From positions 1 to 41,328 of the forward strand of contig JAIETP010000030.1 in the NCBI GenBank assembly GCA_019744975.1: a stretch of 41,328 bases of DNA. Direction: 5' to 3'. Origin of the DNA: Burkholderiales bacterium. GTDB lineage: Bacteria > Pseudomonadota > Gammaproteobacteria > Burkholderiales > SG8-41. Within the stretch, counting starts at the first letter, position 1; each line of letters begins with the position of its first letter. Position numbers and translations under genes: made by a program. Below, piece after piece: positions 16,962 through 25,566 of this stretch. Below the pieces are notes generated by a model. The model did no database searches, was not told where the DNA came from, and worked only from the letters and a program-made list of their open reading frames with translations.

Positions 16962-18320
16962 TCAGCCCGCTGCCCGTTTTGCTCCTGCGCCGGTATCGTA
17001 ATCAACATTGGCGAGTTTTTCAGTACTCCACAGCTGTTTCAGCAGTGAAGCCGCAGCCGCCTTGCCCAGCACCGGTTCGGCGAGTTCAGTGAACTTGTCG
17101 TTCAGCTCCTCGTCGCTCAGCGGCAGCTCCGGGTCACCTTTGCGGTAGGGCTGGAAGTATTCGAGCTTGCGGCCATCGTTGAGTTCGATTTGCACACGCG
17201 ATTCGCGGCGCTTGGGATAACCCGCGGAAATTTCCGGATCGGCGATCGGTTCGATCTTTTTGAGCAGTGTGCGGATCTCGGGATCGCTGAGGTGGTCGGG
17301 GTCAAAGGCATTCAGGCGCACGCTGCCGCGCACCAGTGCATGGGCAACGGTGTACTGGATGCTGAACTTGGCCTGGTATTCGCCCTCTGGATTGTTGTTG
17401 TCGATGATATTGAGGCCGGCCTTGTAGGTGTGCAGCTTGATGTGTTTGATGTCCTTGTGGCTGAAGCCGTGCTGTTTTTGCAGGTGCAACGCGCCGTCGA
17501 TCGACGGGAAGGTGTGGCCGCAGCAGCCGTGGTTTTTAAAGGTCATCTGAATGATGTGGTAATCGCTGCCGAGTCCTTTGGTGGCCTTGCTCCAGTCCGG
17601 GTTCACACTCATCGCGTTGCCGAAGCCGACTTCGCCCTCGAGCATGTCGAGCGCGCCGGTCACACCCTTGACCGCCATCATCGCCGCCCAGCAGCCGGCA
17701 TCGGCCGCATGGCCGCCGTGCAGCGGTTTGGTCATCGCCTGCGAACGGAAGGCCTGCTGCAGGCCTGATGCGAAGCTGCCGACCGTCGCCAGCGCGTGCA
17801 TGAACTGTTCCTTGTTCGCGCCGAGGATGGTCGCCGCCGCGGCCGCCGCGCCGAAGGAGCCGACGGTGCCGGTGGTGTGCCAGTATTTGTAATGCGAAGG
17901 CATGATCGCCTCGCCGATGCGGGTGGAAATTTCATAACCGACTATCACGCCGCGCAGGAATTTGTCACCCGAGGCGCCGCTGGACTGGGCCGCGGCCAGG
18001 GCCGCGGAAATTACCGGGCTGCCCGGGTGGTAACCGGCGTCGCGGTAGATGTCATCAAATTCCACCGAATGCGAAGCAGCGCCGTTGATCAGTGCGGCGG
18101 CGCGCAGTGTTGCGCGGCGGCCGGTGGCGAGCCGCGCGCGGCCGCGGTCGAGATCCTCGGCAAAGGCCTGTTCCATCAGGGTCGCCGGCGCGACGATGCT
18201 GCCGGGCAACAGTGCCGCGTACCAGTCGATCACCGCGCGTTTGGCATGGTGGATGACTTCTGGCGGCAGCTTGGAGGTCTGTTCCTTGATGGCGTAATCG
18301 GCCAGTTGTTGCATCAGCAT
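16962..18320 (-). CDS. MmgE/PrpD-family protein (1)
   Basis: A 452-residue member of the MmgE/PrpD family, all-helical N-terminal domain followed by an alpha/beta lid. The family includes 2-methylcitrate dehydratase, cis-aconitate decarboxylase and iminodisuccinate epimerase. GAASHSVEFDDIYRDAGYHPGSPVISAALAAA is the conserved active-site region (Asp and His), and MTKPLHGGHAADAGCWAAMMA and KNHGCCGHTFPSIDGAL are further family blocks. The ATG at 18320 has GAGGAG upstream; the frame to 18392 adds an unlikely N-terminus. It is downstream of the acyl-CoA ligase and upstream of TctC 4. It is not part of a canonical prp operon, so the substrate is unknown. Confidence 0.88.
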   Translation of the reverse strand: MLMQQLADYAIKEQTSKLPPEVIHHAKRAVIDWYAALLPGSIVAPATLMEQAFAEDLDRGRARLATGRRATLRAAALINGAASHSVEFDDIYRDAGYHPGSPVISAALAAAQSSGASGDKFLRGVIVGYEISTRIGEAIMPSHYKYWHTTGTVGSFGAAAAAATILGANKEQFMHALATVGSFASGLQQAFRSQAMTKPLHGGHAADAGCWAAMMAVKGVTGALDMLEGEVGFGNAMSVNPDWSKATKGLGSDYHIIQMTFKNHGCCGHTFPSIDGALHLQKQHGFSHKDIKHIKLHTYKAGLNIIDNNNPEGEYQAKFSIQYTVAHALVRGSVRLNAFDPDHLSDPEIRTLLKKIEPIADPEISAGYPKRRESRVQIELNDGRKLEYFQPYRKGDPELPLSDEELNDKFTELAEPVLGKAAAASLLKQLWSTEKLANVDYDTGAGAKRAAG

Positions 18321-18378
18321 GATGGGTCTCCTCGATTGGGTGCTCGAATCAGTGACTTGAGTTCGCTGCTTGTTTCGT

Positions 18379-20451
18379 TCAGTGGCGGACAATCAGTCCG
18401 TCAACGGCAACCACGCCTTCATTTTCCTTCTTGACGATCAGCGGATTGATTTCCGCCTCGGCAATGTCATCAAACGCAGCCAGTTGCGAAAACGCCGCCA
18501 CGGCCTGAGCCAAGGCCGCACAGTCGCCTTTGGTCATGCCGCGGTAACCGCGGATCACCGCCAGGCCTTTGACTTCCTCGATCATCTGCGCCGCCGCTTC
18601 CGGCGTCACCGGGGCCAGGCGCATCGCGAAGTCATGATAAATCTCCGCCAGCACGCCGCCAACACCGATCACCACCAGCGGGCCGACCTGCGGATCGCGT
18701 TTGTAGCCAACGATGACCTCGGCCAGCCCGCGCTCCATGCGTTGCACCAGGATGCCGTTCAGTTTGGCCTGCGGGTGTTTGGCTTTGACGCGGGTAAAAA
18801 TGTCTTCCGCCGCTTTCTTTAATTGCGACGCATCACCGACTCCCAATACCACGCCACCGGCGTCGGTTTTGTGTGCGATGTCCGGTGACAGTATTTTGGC
18901 GACCACCGGATAACCGATGTCGACCTTGGCGTTGGCATCGGACATCACGGCGACTTGCGCCTGCGGCACGCCCAGCGCACCGAATACGGCACAGGCCTGC
19001 TGTTCATTCAATTGTTTACCGGTCGCGGCTTTCAACAGTTCTCCGGCAGCGGCCGTGCGTTTGGCCTCCGGAGTGGGGATTACTGCGGGGGGCGTCCACT
19101 CGCGCCAGGCGCGGATCGAGTCAGCACAGGATTCCGGCGTGCGAAAACCGGCCACACCGGCAGCCGCCAGCAGTTTCAGCGAGGCTTCGGCATGTGGTGC
19201 GAGGAACACCGCCAGCGCCTTGTCGCCGCGATCGGCTTCGAGCAGCGGCTCGACGGCGATCTGCGGCTGGAACTGCGCCGAACTGCCGGCGACGGCCAGC
19301 ACCAGATCGCAGTGGTCGGAAGCGAGCAGTGCATTCAGCACACCGCCGTAGATTTCCTTTTTTGCGCCGGCCAGTGTCAGGTCGGTGATGCGCGATTTGT
19401 TGATGCTGATGTTTTTCTGCGCCAGCGTGGCGACCAGCGCATCGGTGGGGCCGACGACATCGACGCCATAGGTGCCGATACGATCAACGACGCAGGCTGC
19501 GCCACCGCCGGTGGTGGTCATCGCCGCGACGCGATGTTTTTTGTTGGGCTTGCGGCCCTGCACCAGCGCCGGCAGTTCAAACAGCGCTTCCAGCGTATCA
19601 ACACGCAGCATGGCATGCGCCTTGAAAAAGGCATCGACCGCTTCGTCAGTGCCGGCCATCGCACCGGTGTGCGATGCGGCGAGGTCCTGGCCCACTTCGG
19701 AGCGACCGAGTTTGTAGACAATCACCGGCTTGTTGACTTCGTAGGCGCGGCGCGCGGCATCCGCCAGATGCGGCGCGTCACGAATCGTTTCCATGAACAG
19801 CAGGATCGCCTGGGTATGCGGATCATCGACCAAGAGGCCGGCGAGTTCACCGACGCCGAGGTCGGCTTCGTTGCCGACGGAAATCAGCTTGGAGAAACCG
19901 ACGCCGCGGCCGAGGCCACGCGACATCAGGCCGCCCATCATGCTGCCTGATTGAGACACGATGGCGAGGCCGCCCGGTGTGATCTCCAATTTCTCCAGCA
20001 CGGCATTTACTGACAGCGCGAGATGGGTCTGCGTACTCATCAGGCCGATGCAGTTCGGGCCGACCAGCCGTGTATTGCTGCCGCGGATGATCTCGTTCAA
20101 TTCCAGTTGCTTGACGCGGCCTTCGCCGCCGGTTTCGGCGAAACCGTCGCTGTAGACGGTGACCACCGGGATTTTTTTCGCGACGCACTGCCTGACCGCT
20201 TCCGGCACCGCTTTCGCCGGCACCATGACAAAGGCGTGGTCGACTTCGCCCGGAATCGACGTCACATCGGGATAAGCCTTGTCACCGAAAATTTCGGCGC
20301 GCGCCGGATTCACCGGAATCAGCGTGCCCTTGTAGCCATGGCGCTTCAGGTAACGCTGCGGACGCGAAGTGTTTTTCTTTTCATCGCTAGACGCGCCGAT
20401 CAGCGCGATGGAGCGGGGATCAAATACGGCTTGGTAGAGTTTGTTGGTCAT
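18379..20451 (-). CDS. NDP-forming acyl-CoA ligase (acetate--CoA ligase family, fused alpha-beta)
   Basis: A 690-residue single-chain enzyme. The N-terminal CoA-binding Rossmann domain (SIALIGASSDEKKNTSRPQR) is followed by succinyl-CoA-synthetase-like flavodoxin domains (LVGPNCIGLMSTQT; VSQSGSMMGGLMSRG). AASHTGAMAGTDEAV, around residue 260, carries the likely phospho-His. An ATP-grasp domain fills the last 210 residues (YPVVAKILSPDIAHKTDAGGVVLGV; EVIVGYKRDPQVGPLVVIGVGGVLAEIYHD). It activates a carboxylate to its CoA thioester with ATP, giving ADP and phosphate, or the reverse. It lies between an acyl-CoA dehydrogenase and an MmgE/PrpD gene, so it likely activates the imported acid. Substrate range is not predictable. 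Confidence 0.9.
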   Translation of the reverse strand: MTNKLYQAVFDPRSIALIGASSDEKKNTSRPQRYLKRHGYKGTLIPVNPARAEIFGDKAYPDVTSIPGEVDHAFVMVPAKAVPEAVRQCVAKKIPVVTVYSDGFAETGGEGRVKQLELNEIIRGSNTRLVGPNCIGLMSTQTHLALSVNAVLEKLEITPGGLAIVSQSGSMMGGLMSRGLGRGVGFSKLISVGNEADLGVGELAGLLVDDPHTQAILLFMETIRDAPHLADAARRAYEVNKPVIVYKLGRSEVGQDLAASHTGAMAGTDEAVDAFFKAHAMLRVDTLEALFELPALVQGRKPNKKHRVAAMTTTGGGAACVVDRIGTYGVDVVGPTDALVATLAQKNISINKSRITDLTLAGAKKEIYGGVLNALLASDHCDLVLAVAGSSAQFQPQIAVEPLLEADRGDKALAVFLAPHAEASLKLLAAAGVAGFRTPESCADSIRAWREWTPPAVIPTPEAKRTAAAGELLKAATGKQLNEQQACAVFGALGVPQAQVAVMSDANAKVDIGYPVVAKILSPDIAHKTDAGGVVLGVGDASQLKKAAEDIFTRVKAKHPQAKLNGILVQRMERGLAEVIVGYKRDPQVGPLVVIGVGGVLAEIYHDFAMRLAPVTPEAAAQMIEEVKGLAVIRGYRGMTKGDCAALAQAVAAFSQLAAFDDIAEAEINPLIVKKENEGVVAVDGLIVRH

Positions 20452-20470
20452 GGGTGGTTAAAAATAAAGC

Positions 20471-20541
20471 GTGAACGGGTGAGTGGTGAACGAGTGAACG
20501 GGTAACACCGGGGTTTCCCGTTAACTCGTTCACCCGTTCAC
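20471..20541. repeat. Inverted repeat, possible terminator, between acyl-CoA dehydrogenase and ligase
   Basis: The left arm at 20471-20502 (GTGAACGGGTGA..., a 7-base insertion, then ACGAGTGAACGGG) is the complement of 20517-20541 (CCCGTTAACTCGTTCACC...). The repeated GTGAACGGGTGA words suggest a dispersed repeat of this genome that can fold into a long hairpin. It overlaps the stop codon of the acyl-CoA dehydrogenase. Confidence 0.6.
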
Positions 20542-21701
20542 TTTTCACCGCCCTTGGGCGGTCGCTGTGAAAAGCTGCGTTCAAACACGCCTTCGGCAAT
20601 ACGGTTCTTCAGTATTTCGATCGAGCCGCCGGCGATCATCCAGCCGCGGCATTTGCGGAAGCAGTATTCCACCAGCGTCTCATCGGTGTAACCCATGCCG
20701 CCCATGATCTGCATCGCTTCATTGCAAATGTCGAAGCCGGCCTGGTTGCAGAAAGCCTTGGCGACGGCAGTGTCGTCGGCCGAGGGGATGCCGTTGTCGG
20801 CGTTGACGGCGGCCTTGTAGAGCAGCAGCTGGCCGGCGTCGAGTTTCATTTTCATGTCGGCGAATTTCCACTGGATGCCCTGGAATTCGCAGAGCAGCCG
20901 CCCGAACTGTTTGCGCTGCATCGCCCATTCACGCGCGATGTTGTAAGCATAACGGCCGAAGGCCAGCGAACGCGCGGTGTTGCCGATACGCTCGACGTTG
21001 AATCCTGCGATCTGCTTTTTGAAGCCGCCTTCCTTCAGCATCACGTTTTCGGGGCCGACGTAGACATTGTCGAGATAGGTCTGCACCCAGTCCTCGCCGT
21101 TGAGGAATTTTGACGGTGCGCCTTGTTTGAAGCCTTGCGCGTCGCGCGGAATCAGCACCGAGCCGATGCCGCCGACGCCCGGACCGAAACGTACATAGGT
21201 CAGCATCACCGCAGCGTAAGAGGCATGGGTCTGGAACACCTTGACGCCGTTGATGCGGTAACCGTCGCCGTCGGGCGTGGCCGAGGTCTTGAGATCGGTC
21301 ACCGCGGAGCCGGCTTCCGGCTCGGTCATGCCGACGGTGATCAGCGATTCACCGGCGAGGATTTTGTCGAGATAACGTTTTTTCTGGTCCGGCGTGCCGT
21401 ACTCGGCGAGCACCCGCACCGGGCCGAAGTTGCCGGCCTGGATTACGTCGGCACTGCGCGGGCACACCGAAGCAATGGTCTCGATGGCGATGATGGCATC
21501 CATCAGCGAGCCGCCCTGGCCGCCGTCTTCTTCCTTCATGGTGATGCCCATCAGGCCCTGTTCGGCCATCAGCTTGCCGACCTCCCAGGGATGTTCTTCC
21601 TGGTGTGCACGGGCGAGTGCGCCCTCGCGCAAATGGCGTTCGGCGAAACCGCGCACGGCGTCGCGGAACTGTTCCTGCTCGGGGGTAAAATGGAAATCCA
21701 T
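20538..21701 (-). CDS. Acyl-CoA dehydrogenase
   Basis: A 387-residue FAD flavoprotein of the acyl-CoA dehydrogenase family, normal length. It begins with the typical FHFTPEQEQFRDAVRGFAERHL. VGMTEPEAGSAVTDLKTSA is the FAD- and substrate-binding block, and MQIMGGMGYTDETLVEYCFRKCRG is the C-terminal signature, with E of TDET at the position of the catalytic base in MCAD (E376). It oxidises acyl-CoA to the 2-enoyl-CoA and passes electrons to ETF. The ATG at 21701 is set by this N-terminus; the frame to 21746 is too long. It precedes the acyl-CoA ligase on the same strand by 86 bases that hold an inverted repeat. Confidence 0.93.
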   Translation of the reverse strand: MDFHFTPEQEQFRDAVRGFAERHLREGALARAHQEEHPWEVGKLMAEQGLMGITMKEEDGGQGGSLMDAIIAIETIASVCPRSADVIQAGNFGPVRVLAEYGTPDQKKRYLDKILAGESLITVGMTEPEAGSAVTDLKTSATPDGDGYRINGVKVFQTHASYAAVMLTYVRFGPGVGGIGSVLIPRDAQGFKQGAPSKFLNGEDWVQTYLDNVYVGPENVMLKEGGFKKQIAGFNVERIGNTARSLAFGRYAYNIAREWAMQRKQFGRLLCEFQGIQWKFADMKMKLDAGQLLLYKAAVNADNGIPSADDTAVAKAFCNQAGFDICNEAMQIMGGMGYTDETLVEYCFRKCRGWMIAGGSIEILKNRIAEGVFERSFSQRPPKGGEK

Positions 21702-21836
21702 GATTTGAAACTTCGCAGTGAAATGGCGGGTTGGAGAAGCCCGCATTTTACCGTCCGCCGCGCGGAGAGTCAGTACGCGAACGCAATCCGTATCATGGAA
21801 TTTGCAAGCGATTTCAAGTCGCAGGCCTGCTGTAAA

Positions 21837-22958
21837 TCAATACTGCGGCTTCAGTTCATAGCTGGTACTGCGCCCACTGGCCTGCGAACGCATCAGTATG
21901 TTGCGATCAACCAAGTCCGTGATATCGCGCAGTGCCGTATCTTGTGAGCATTTGGCGATGGCAGCCCATTTGCTGCTGGTGAGTTTGCCCTCGAAGCCAT
22001 CGAGCAGTCTGTTAAGCAGTTTGATCTGGCGCTCATTCATGGGTGTGCCGGACCAGCGCCGCCAGAAGGTGGCCTTGGCGAGTACGGATGACAAGGTGTT
22101 ATCGGCGCCCCGCACCGCACGCAGCAGGCAGTCGAGGAACCACTCCAGCCATTCGCTGACCTTCATGGTCCCTTTTTGCGTGGATTCCAGGCGATCGTAA
22201 TACGCCTTGCGCTCGCGCTGGAGTTGCGCGGACAGGCTGTAGTAGCGCTGTGCGGCAGTTTCTGCGCGCGCAAGTGCCATGTCTCCGATGGCGCGGGCGA
22301 TACGGCCGTTGCCGTCTTCGAACGGGTGGATGGCGACGAACCACAGGTGGGCCAGGCCGGCCTTGATCAGCGGATCGTCTTGCGGATCAGCGTTAAACCA
22401 AAGCAGAAAATCATTCATCTCGGCATCAATCTGTTGCGCCGGCGGAGCTTCGTAATGCACGGTCTGGCGCTGCAGCGGGCCTGAAATCACCTGCATCGGC
22501 CCTTGCGCGTCATCGCGCCAGGCTCCGACGCGGATTTTCCTGAGTCCGCTGTCGCCGGTCTGGAACATCGCTGCATGCCAGCCAAAAAGACGCCCGGTGG
22601 TGAGCGGACGATCATACTGACGCGTGGCGTCCAGCACCATGTCGACCATGCCTTCGACATGCCGGTCGGCTGGCGTCAATGCGGCGATCTCGATACCGAG
22701 GCGTCTAGCGACGGAAGAGCGCACTGAATCGGGGTTGAGTTTTTCACCTTCGATCTCGCTGGTCTTGAGCACATCTTCGGTCAGCACGCGCAGCGCCGCC
22801 TCGTCGCGCAGATCCATACCGAGGTCGTGCATGCGGCCCGACAGCTGCCCCTGTGCCTGATGGACGCGAGCCAGTAATGGCGCCAGCTGTTGCGCGTCAT
22901 AGGTCCAACGAGGCCAGTCACTGAGCTGCCAGATATAGGTTTTATCTCCGCTTTTCAT
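21837..22958 (-). CDS. Fic-domain protein (probable AMP-transferase) with winged-helix C-terminus
   Basis: A 373-residue Fic/DOC protein that transfers AMP to target hydroxyls. Motifs counted from the ATG at 22958: the autoinhibitory [ST]xxxE[GN] helix at T66-G71 (TSEIEG), which blocks ATP binding in class II Fic proteins; and the catalytic loop HPFEDGNGRIAR at 211-222. The N-terminal ~100 residues resemble the DUF4172 domain. The C-terminal ~70 residues (RQIKLLNRLLDGF...SKWAAIAKCSQDTALRDITDLVDRNIL) look like a winged helix, suggesting DNA binding and autoregulation. The ATG lies in the loop of a hairpin; a GTG at 22982 would add eight residues. No toxin-antitoxin partner was seen. Confidence 0.88.
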   Translation of the reverse strand: MKSGDKTYIWQLSDWPRWTYDAQQLAPLLARVHQAQGQLSGRMHDLGMDLRDEAALRVLTEDVLKTSEIEGEKLNPDSVRSSVARRLGIEIAALTPADRHVEGMVDMVLDATRQYDRPLTTGRLFGWHAAMFQTGDSGLRKIRVGAWRDDAQGPMQVISGPLQRQTVHYEAPPAQQIDAEMNDFLLWFNADPQDDPLIKAGLAHLWFVAIHPFEDGNGRIARAIGDMALARAETAAQRYYSLSAQLQRERKAYYDRLESTQKGTMKVSEWLEWFLDCLLRAVRGADNTLSSVLAKATFWRRWSGTPMNERQIKLLNRLLDGFEGKLTSSKWAAIAKCSQDTALRDITDLVDRNILMRSQASGRSTSYELKPQY

Positions 22959-23040
22959 GCGGAGATTATGTGAGGTAATCACCGCAGAATCAATGCATTC
23001 ACCGCTTTAAATGCGGCGAATGTGGGGAATAATCACCGCA
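22946..23040 (-). promoter_or_regulatory. Tandem 54-bp operator-like repeat at the fic start
   Basis: Two imperfect copies of a 54-bp unit. Each has AATCACCGCA (22977-22986 and 23031-23040) and a palindrome with a 7-base spacer: CTCCGC-TTTTCAT-GCGGAG at 22946-22964, and CACCGC-TTTAAAT-GCGGCG at 23000-23018. The fic start codon (22956-22958) lies in the spacer of the first palindrome. This fits autoregulation by the Fic protein's winged helix or another dimeric regulator. Confidence 0.65.
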
Positions 23041-23070
23041 CAATTATCGTTTCAAGGACGGAATTGGATA

Positions 23071-23097
23071 TAACTAATTGTTTTAATTGAATATTTA
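23071..23097 (+). repeat. A/T-rich boundary element, copy 4
   Basis: TAACTAATTG followed by TTTTAATTGAATATTTA lies between the fic promoter and the 3' end of the SMP-30 gene. Orientation is the same as copies 1 to 3. Confidence 0.6.
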
Positions 23098-23129
23098 TAC
23101 GAACACCTGCGCCTGGCCGGGATGGTCGC

Positions 23130-24032
23130 TCAGGGATACATCGCCCAGCCGGTGCGGTCGGTTTTCGCCTTGAAAAAATGGCCGTCAGTGCTGGTGACAA
23201 ACAGCGTGCTCATGTCCGGTCCGCCGAAGCAGCAGTTGGTCGGGCGGTTACAGGCGACCGGATGGGTTTCGAGCACGCGCCCCGTCGGCGTGAATACATA
23301 AATCATCGGGCCGGCGCCGGCGACTTCCCAGCCGGCGGTGGCGACGATGTTGCCATCGATGTCCAGGCACATCCCGTCAATGCCGCGATGAACGCCGCGA
23401 TGGTCCTCGCCCCAGGTGAACAGCACCCGGGGCTTGCCGAGGCTGCCGTCCTCGTTGATCGGATAGGCGCGCAACTCGCGCGCGATGCCGGCAGTGAAAC
23501 TGCTTTCGGCGACATACAGCGTACTTTGGTCCGGTGATACCAGAATACCGTTTGGTTGCGTCGTATCGAAAGTCACGCGGGTCACCGTGTAAGAACCGTC
23601 TTTTTGCGGATCCATGCGCAGCACCGAACGATTATCGAGCTCCTGCTTCTCTGTCGCGTCGACGTTGCCTTCATTCCAGGGATTGGTGAACCAGATGCGG
23701 CCCTTGCGATCAATCGCCAGGTCGTTCGGCGTATTGAGGCGTTTGCCTTCGATCTTGTCGGCGATCACCACGTTTTTGCCGTCGGGGTCGAAGCGCAGCA
23801 TGCTGCGGCCGCCCTGACAGCAGCCGAACAGCCGGCCCAGCGTATCAAAGGCGAGTCCGTTGACGCGGTTGATGCCGGTGCGCCACGGCGAAATCGCATT
23901 GGTTTTCAGGTCGTAGCGGAAAATCGTGCTGGCGTGGATATGGGTGAAATACAGATACTCACCGTCCCACACCGGGCCTTCGGTGATCGGAATGCCCGCG
24001 GGTTTTTTCAGCAGTTCGAATTTCCAGGACAT
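23130..24032 (-). CDS. SMP-30/gluconolactonase-family lactonase
   Basis: A 300-residue six-bladed beta-propeller of the SMP-30/gluconolaconase/LRE-like family, Ca2+- or Zn2+-dependent hydrolases of sugar lactones and related lactones. EGPVWDGEYLYFTHIHASTIFRYD contains the metal-binding Glu, NTPNDLAIDRKGRIWFTNPW the family's metal Asn, and GIDGMCLDIDGNIVATA the third metal site (Asp). The ATG at 24032 has GGAGAA upstream. It is on the same strand as the MmgE/PrpD 2 and SDR genes but separated from them by a palindromic repeat. The lactone substrate is unknown. Confidence 0.87.
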   Translation of the reverse strand: MSWKFELLKKPAGIPITEGPVWDGEYLYFTHIHASTIFRYDLKTNAISPWRTGINRVNGLAFDTLGRLFGCCQGGRSMLRFDPDGKNVVIADKIEGKRLNTPNDLAIDRKGRIWFTNPWNEGNVDATEKQELDNRSVLRMDPQKDGSYTVTRVTFDTTQPNGILVSPDQSTLYVAESSFTAGIARELRAYPINEDGSLGKPRVLFTWGEDHRGVHRGIDGMCLDIDGNIVATAGWEVAGAGPMIYVFTPTGRVLETHPVACNRPTNCCFGGPDMSTLFVTSTDGHFFKAKTDRTGWAMYP

Positions 24033-24072
24033 AGTGGTTCTCCTTTTTTGCCGTAACAGCATCTTGGCAAAT

Positions 24073-24148
24073 CCGTTCGTGGTGAGCCTGTCGAACCACG
24101 GGTGATACTGCAATCCCGTTCACCCTTCGACAAGCTCAGGGCGAACGG
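24073..24148. repeat. Dispersed palindromic repeat pair
   Basis: The left arm CCGTTCGTGGTGAGCC..TGTCGAACCACGGG (24073-24102) and the right arm CCCGTTCACCCTTCGAC..AAGCTCAGGGCGAACGG (24116-24148) face each other. Sequences of the type TTCGACAAGCTCAGGGCGAA are a common interspersed repeat in proteobacterial genomes. Together they can form a long stem between MmgE/PrpD 2 and the lactonase and may act as a terminator or attenuator. Confidence 0.7.
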
Positions 24149-24159
24149 AATGGAGTATT

Positions 24160-25566
24160 TCAGGCCTTCAACAACGCGCGCAGCTTGGTGACATTGCCGA
24201 TTTTTTCGATGTTCCACACCGCATCACAAAGCTTGCGCGCGCGGCCCTTGCCGAGGATCGGCGCCATCAGGTGGAAACATTTTTCATCGACTTCGGCGCG
24301 GGTCATCGGATTGTCGGAAGTGCCGCGCACCGCCTTGACGTGATTGCGCAGCATGCGACCGTCCTTCAGTTTCAGTTCGACGATGCCCTGGCGGGAGGGC
24401 ATTGCACGCGTCAGCGCGTCGTCGCCGAGCAGCGTGATCTTTTTGCGCAGGTCGAGCACCTGCTTGTTGTTCATGCGTTTTTCGTCATGCGAGGATTCGA
24501 AGGTGACAATGCCGTCGATCAGCATCACCGCGCACATGTGCTGCATGCAGATGTCGGGCATGTTGCGGTTGTCGGTGGTGTTCGCACCCTGGTGCGCGAC
24601 ACGCACCACCAGGCTGGCCACATCCTGCGCCTTCACGCGGTGGATGCGGATCAGGTCGAGCAGCGCGTCCAGGGGAGCCTGGATCGGAGAGCCGACCGAC
24701 CAGCGCTTGATGTTGGTGTTCATGATCTCGTACGTCCTGCCGAGGTCCTTGATCAGCGTCTGCGGCTGTGGCGCGCGGCCGATGCGCCGCGTCTCGTCGT
24801 AGGCGATGTAGAAATTGCGTTCGCCGGAGAACACGTCTTCGACCGCACTGAATCCGGAAGACACCATCGCTGCGGCGGCAACGCCGTTGCGCGCCGGCAT
24901 GCCGCCGAAATCGAAGGCTTTTTCGATGTGTTCCTCGTCGCGCATCCAGCAGGAGATGCCCGAACATTGCTGCGCGGCGTACGACAGCGCATGGCGCATG
25001 CCGTCGTATTTGAGGCCGGCGAGCAGCGAGGCCGCGGCCATCGCGCCGAAGCCCGGGCCGAAGCTGTGCGTGGAATGTCCCGCCGAGCGGAAATCGTAGG
25101 GATGCAGCGACATGTTGATGCGCGAACCGATGTCATAACCCAGCGCCACGGCGCGCAGCAATTGTGTGCCATTGGCTTTTTCGCGTTCGGCCATGGCCAG
25201 CGCAGCCGGCACCACGGCACAGCCGGGATGCGACAGCGACGGTGCGTGGGAATCGTCGGTCTCGTCGGCGTGGGCCAGCATGCCGTTGGCGAGCGCGGCC
25301 TGTTCGGCATTGACCAGGATTTTTGTACCGATGACGATGGCCTCGGGTTTGCCGCCCAGCGTTTTCACATAATTGATCGCCTTGCGGCCCGGCAGCAGCC
25401 GCGAACCGGAAACCATCGCCGCGATGGTGTCGAGCACATGGTGTTTGGTTTTTTCCGCGACCGCCTTGGGCAGCGGTTTTTTTGCCGCTCCGGCCATATA
25501 GGTGGCCAGGGTTTTCATCAGCGGCGAAATCGCCGATCCGGAATTTTTGCTGGTTTTTTTACTCAT
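24160..25566 (-). CDS. MmgE/PrpD-family protein (2)
   Basis: A 468-residue MmgE/PrpD family member. AHADETDDSHAPSLSHPGCAVVPAALAMAE is the active-site segment (Asp and His) and GHSTHSFGPGFGAMAAASLLAGL the next family block. The N-terminus is a Lys/Ser-rich stretch before MKTLATYMAGAAKKPLP. Its ATG at 25566 overlaps the stop codon of the SDR gene (ATGA), so the two are translationally coupled and probably in one pathway. It is clearly different from MmgE/PrpD 1 and lacks that copy's CCGH block. The substrate is unknown. Confidence 0.87.
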   Translation of the reverse strand: MSKKTSKNSGSAISPLMKTLATYMAGAAKKPLPKAVAEKTKHHVLDTIAAMVSGSRLLPGRKAINYVKTLGGKPEAIVIGTKILVNAEQAALANGMLAHADETDDSHAPSLSHPGCAVVPAALAMAEREKANGTQLLRAVALGYDIGSRINMSLHPYDFRSAGHSTHSFGPGFGAMAAASLLAGLKYDGMRHALSYAAQQCSGISCWMRDEEHIEKAFDFGGMPARNGVAAAAMVSSGFSAVEDVFSGERNFYIAYDETRRIGRAPQPQTLIKDLGRTYEIMNTNIKRWSVGSPIQAPLDALLDLIRIHRVKAQDVASLVVRVAHQGANTTDNRNMPDICMQHMCAVMLIDGIVTFESSHDEKRMNNKQVLDLRKKITLLGDDALTRAMPSRQGIVELKLKDGRMLRNHVKAVRGTSDNPMTRAEVDEKCFHLMAPILGKGRARKLCDAVWNIEKIGNVTKLRALLKA

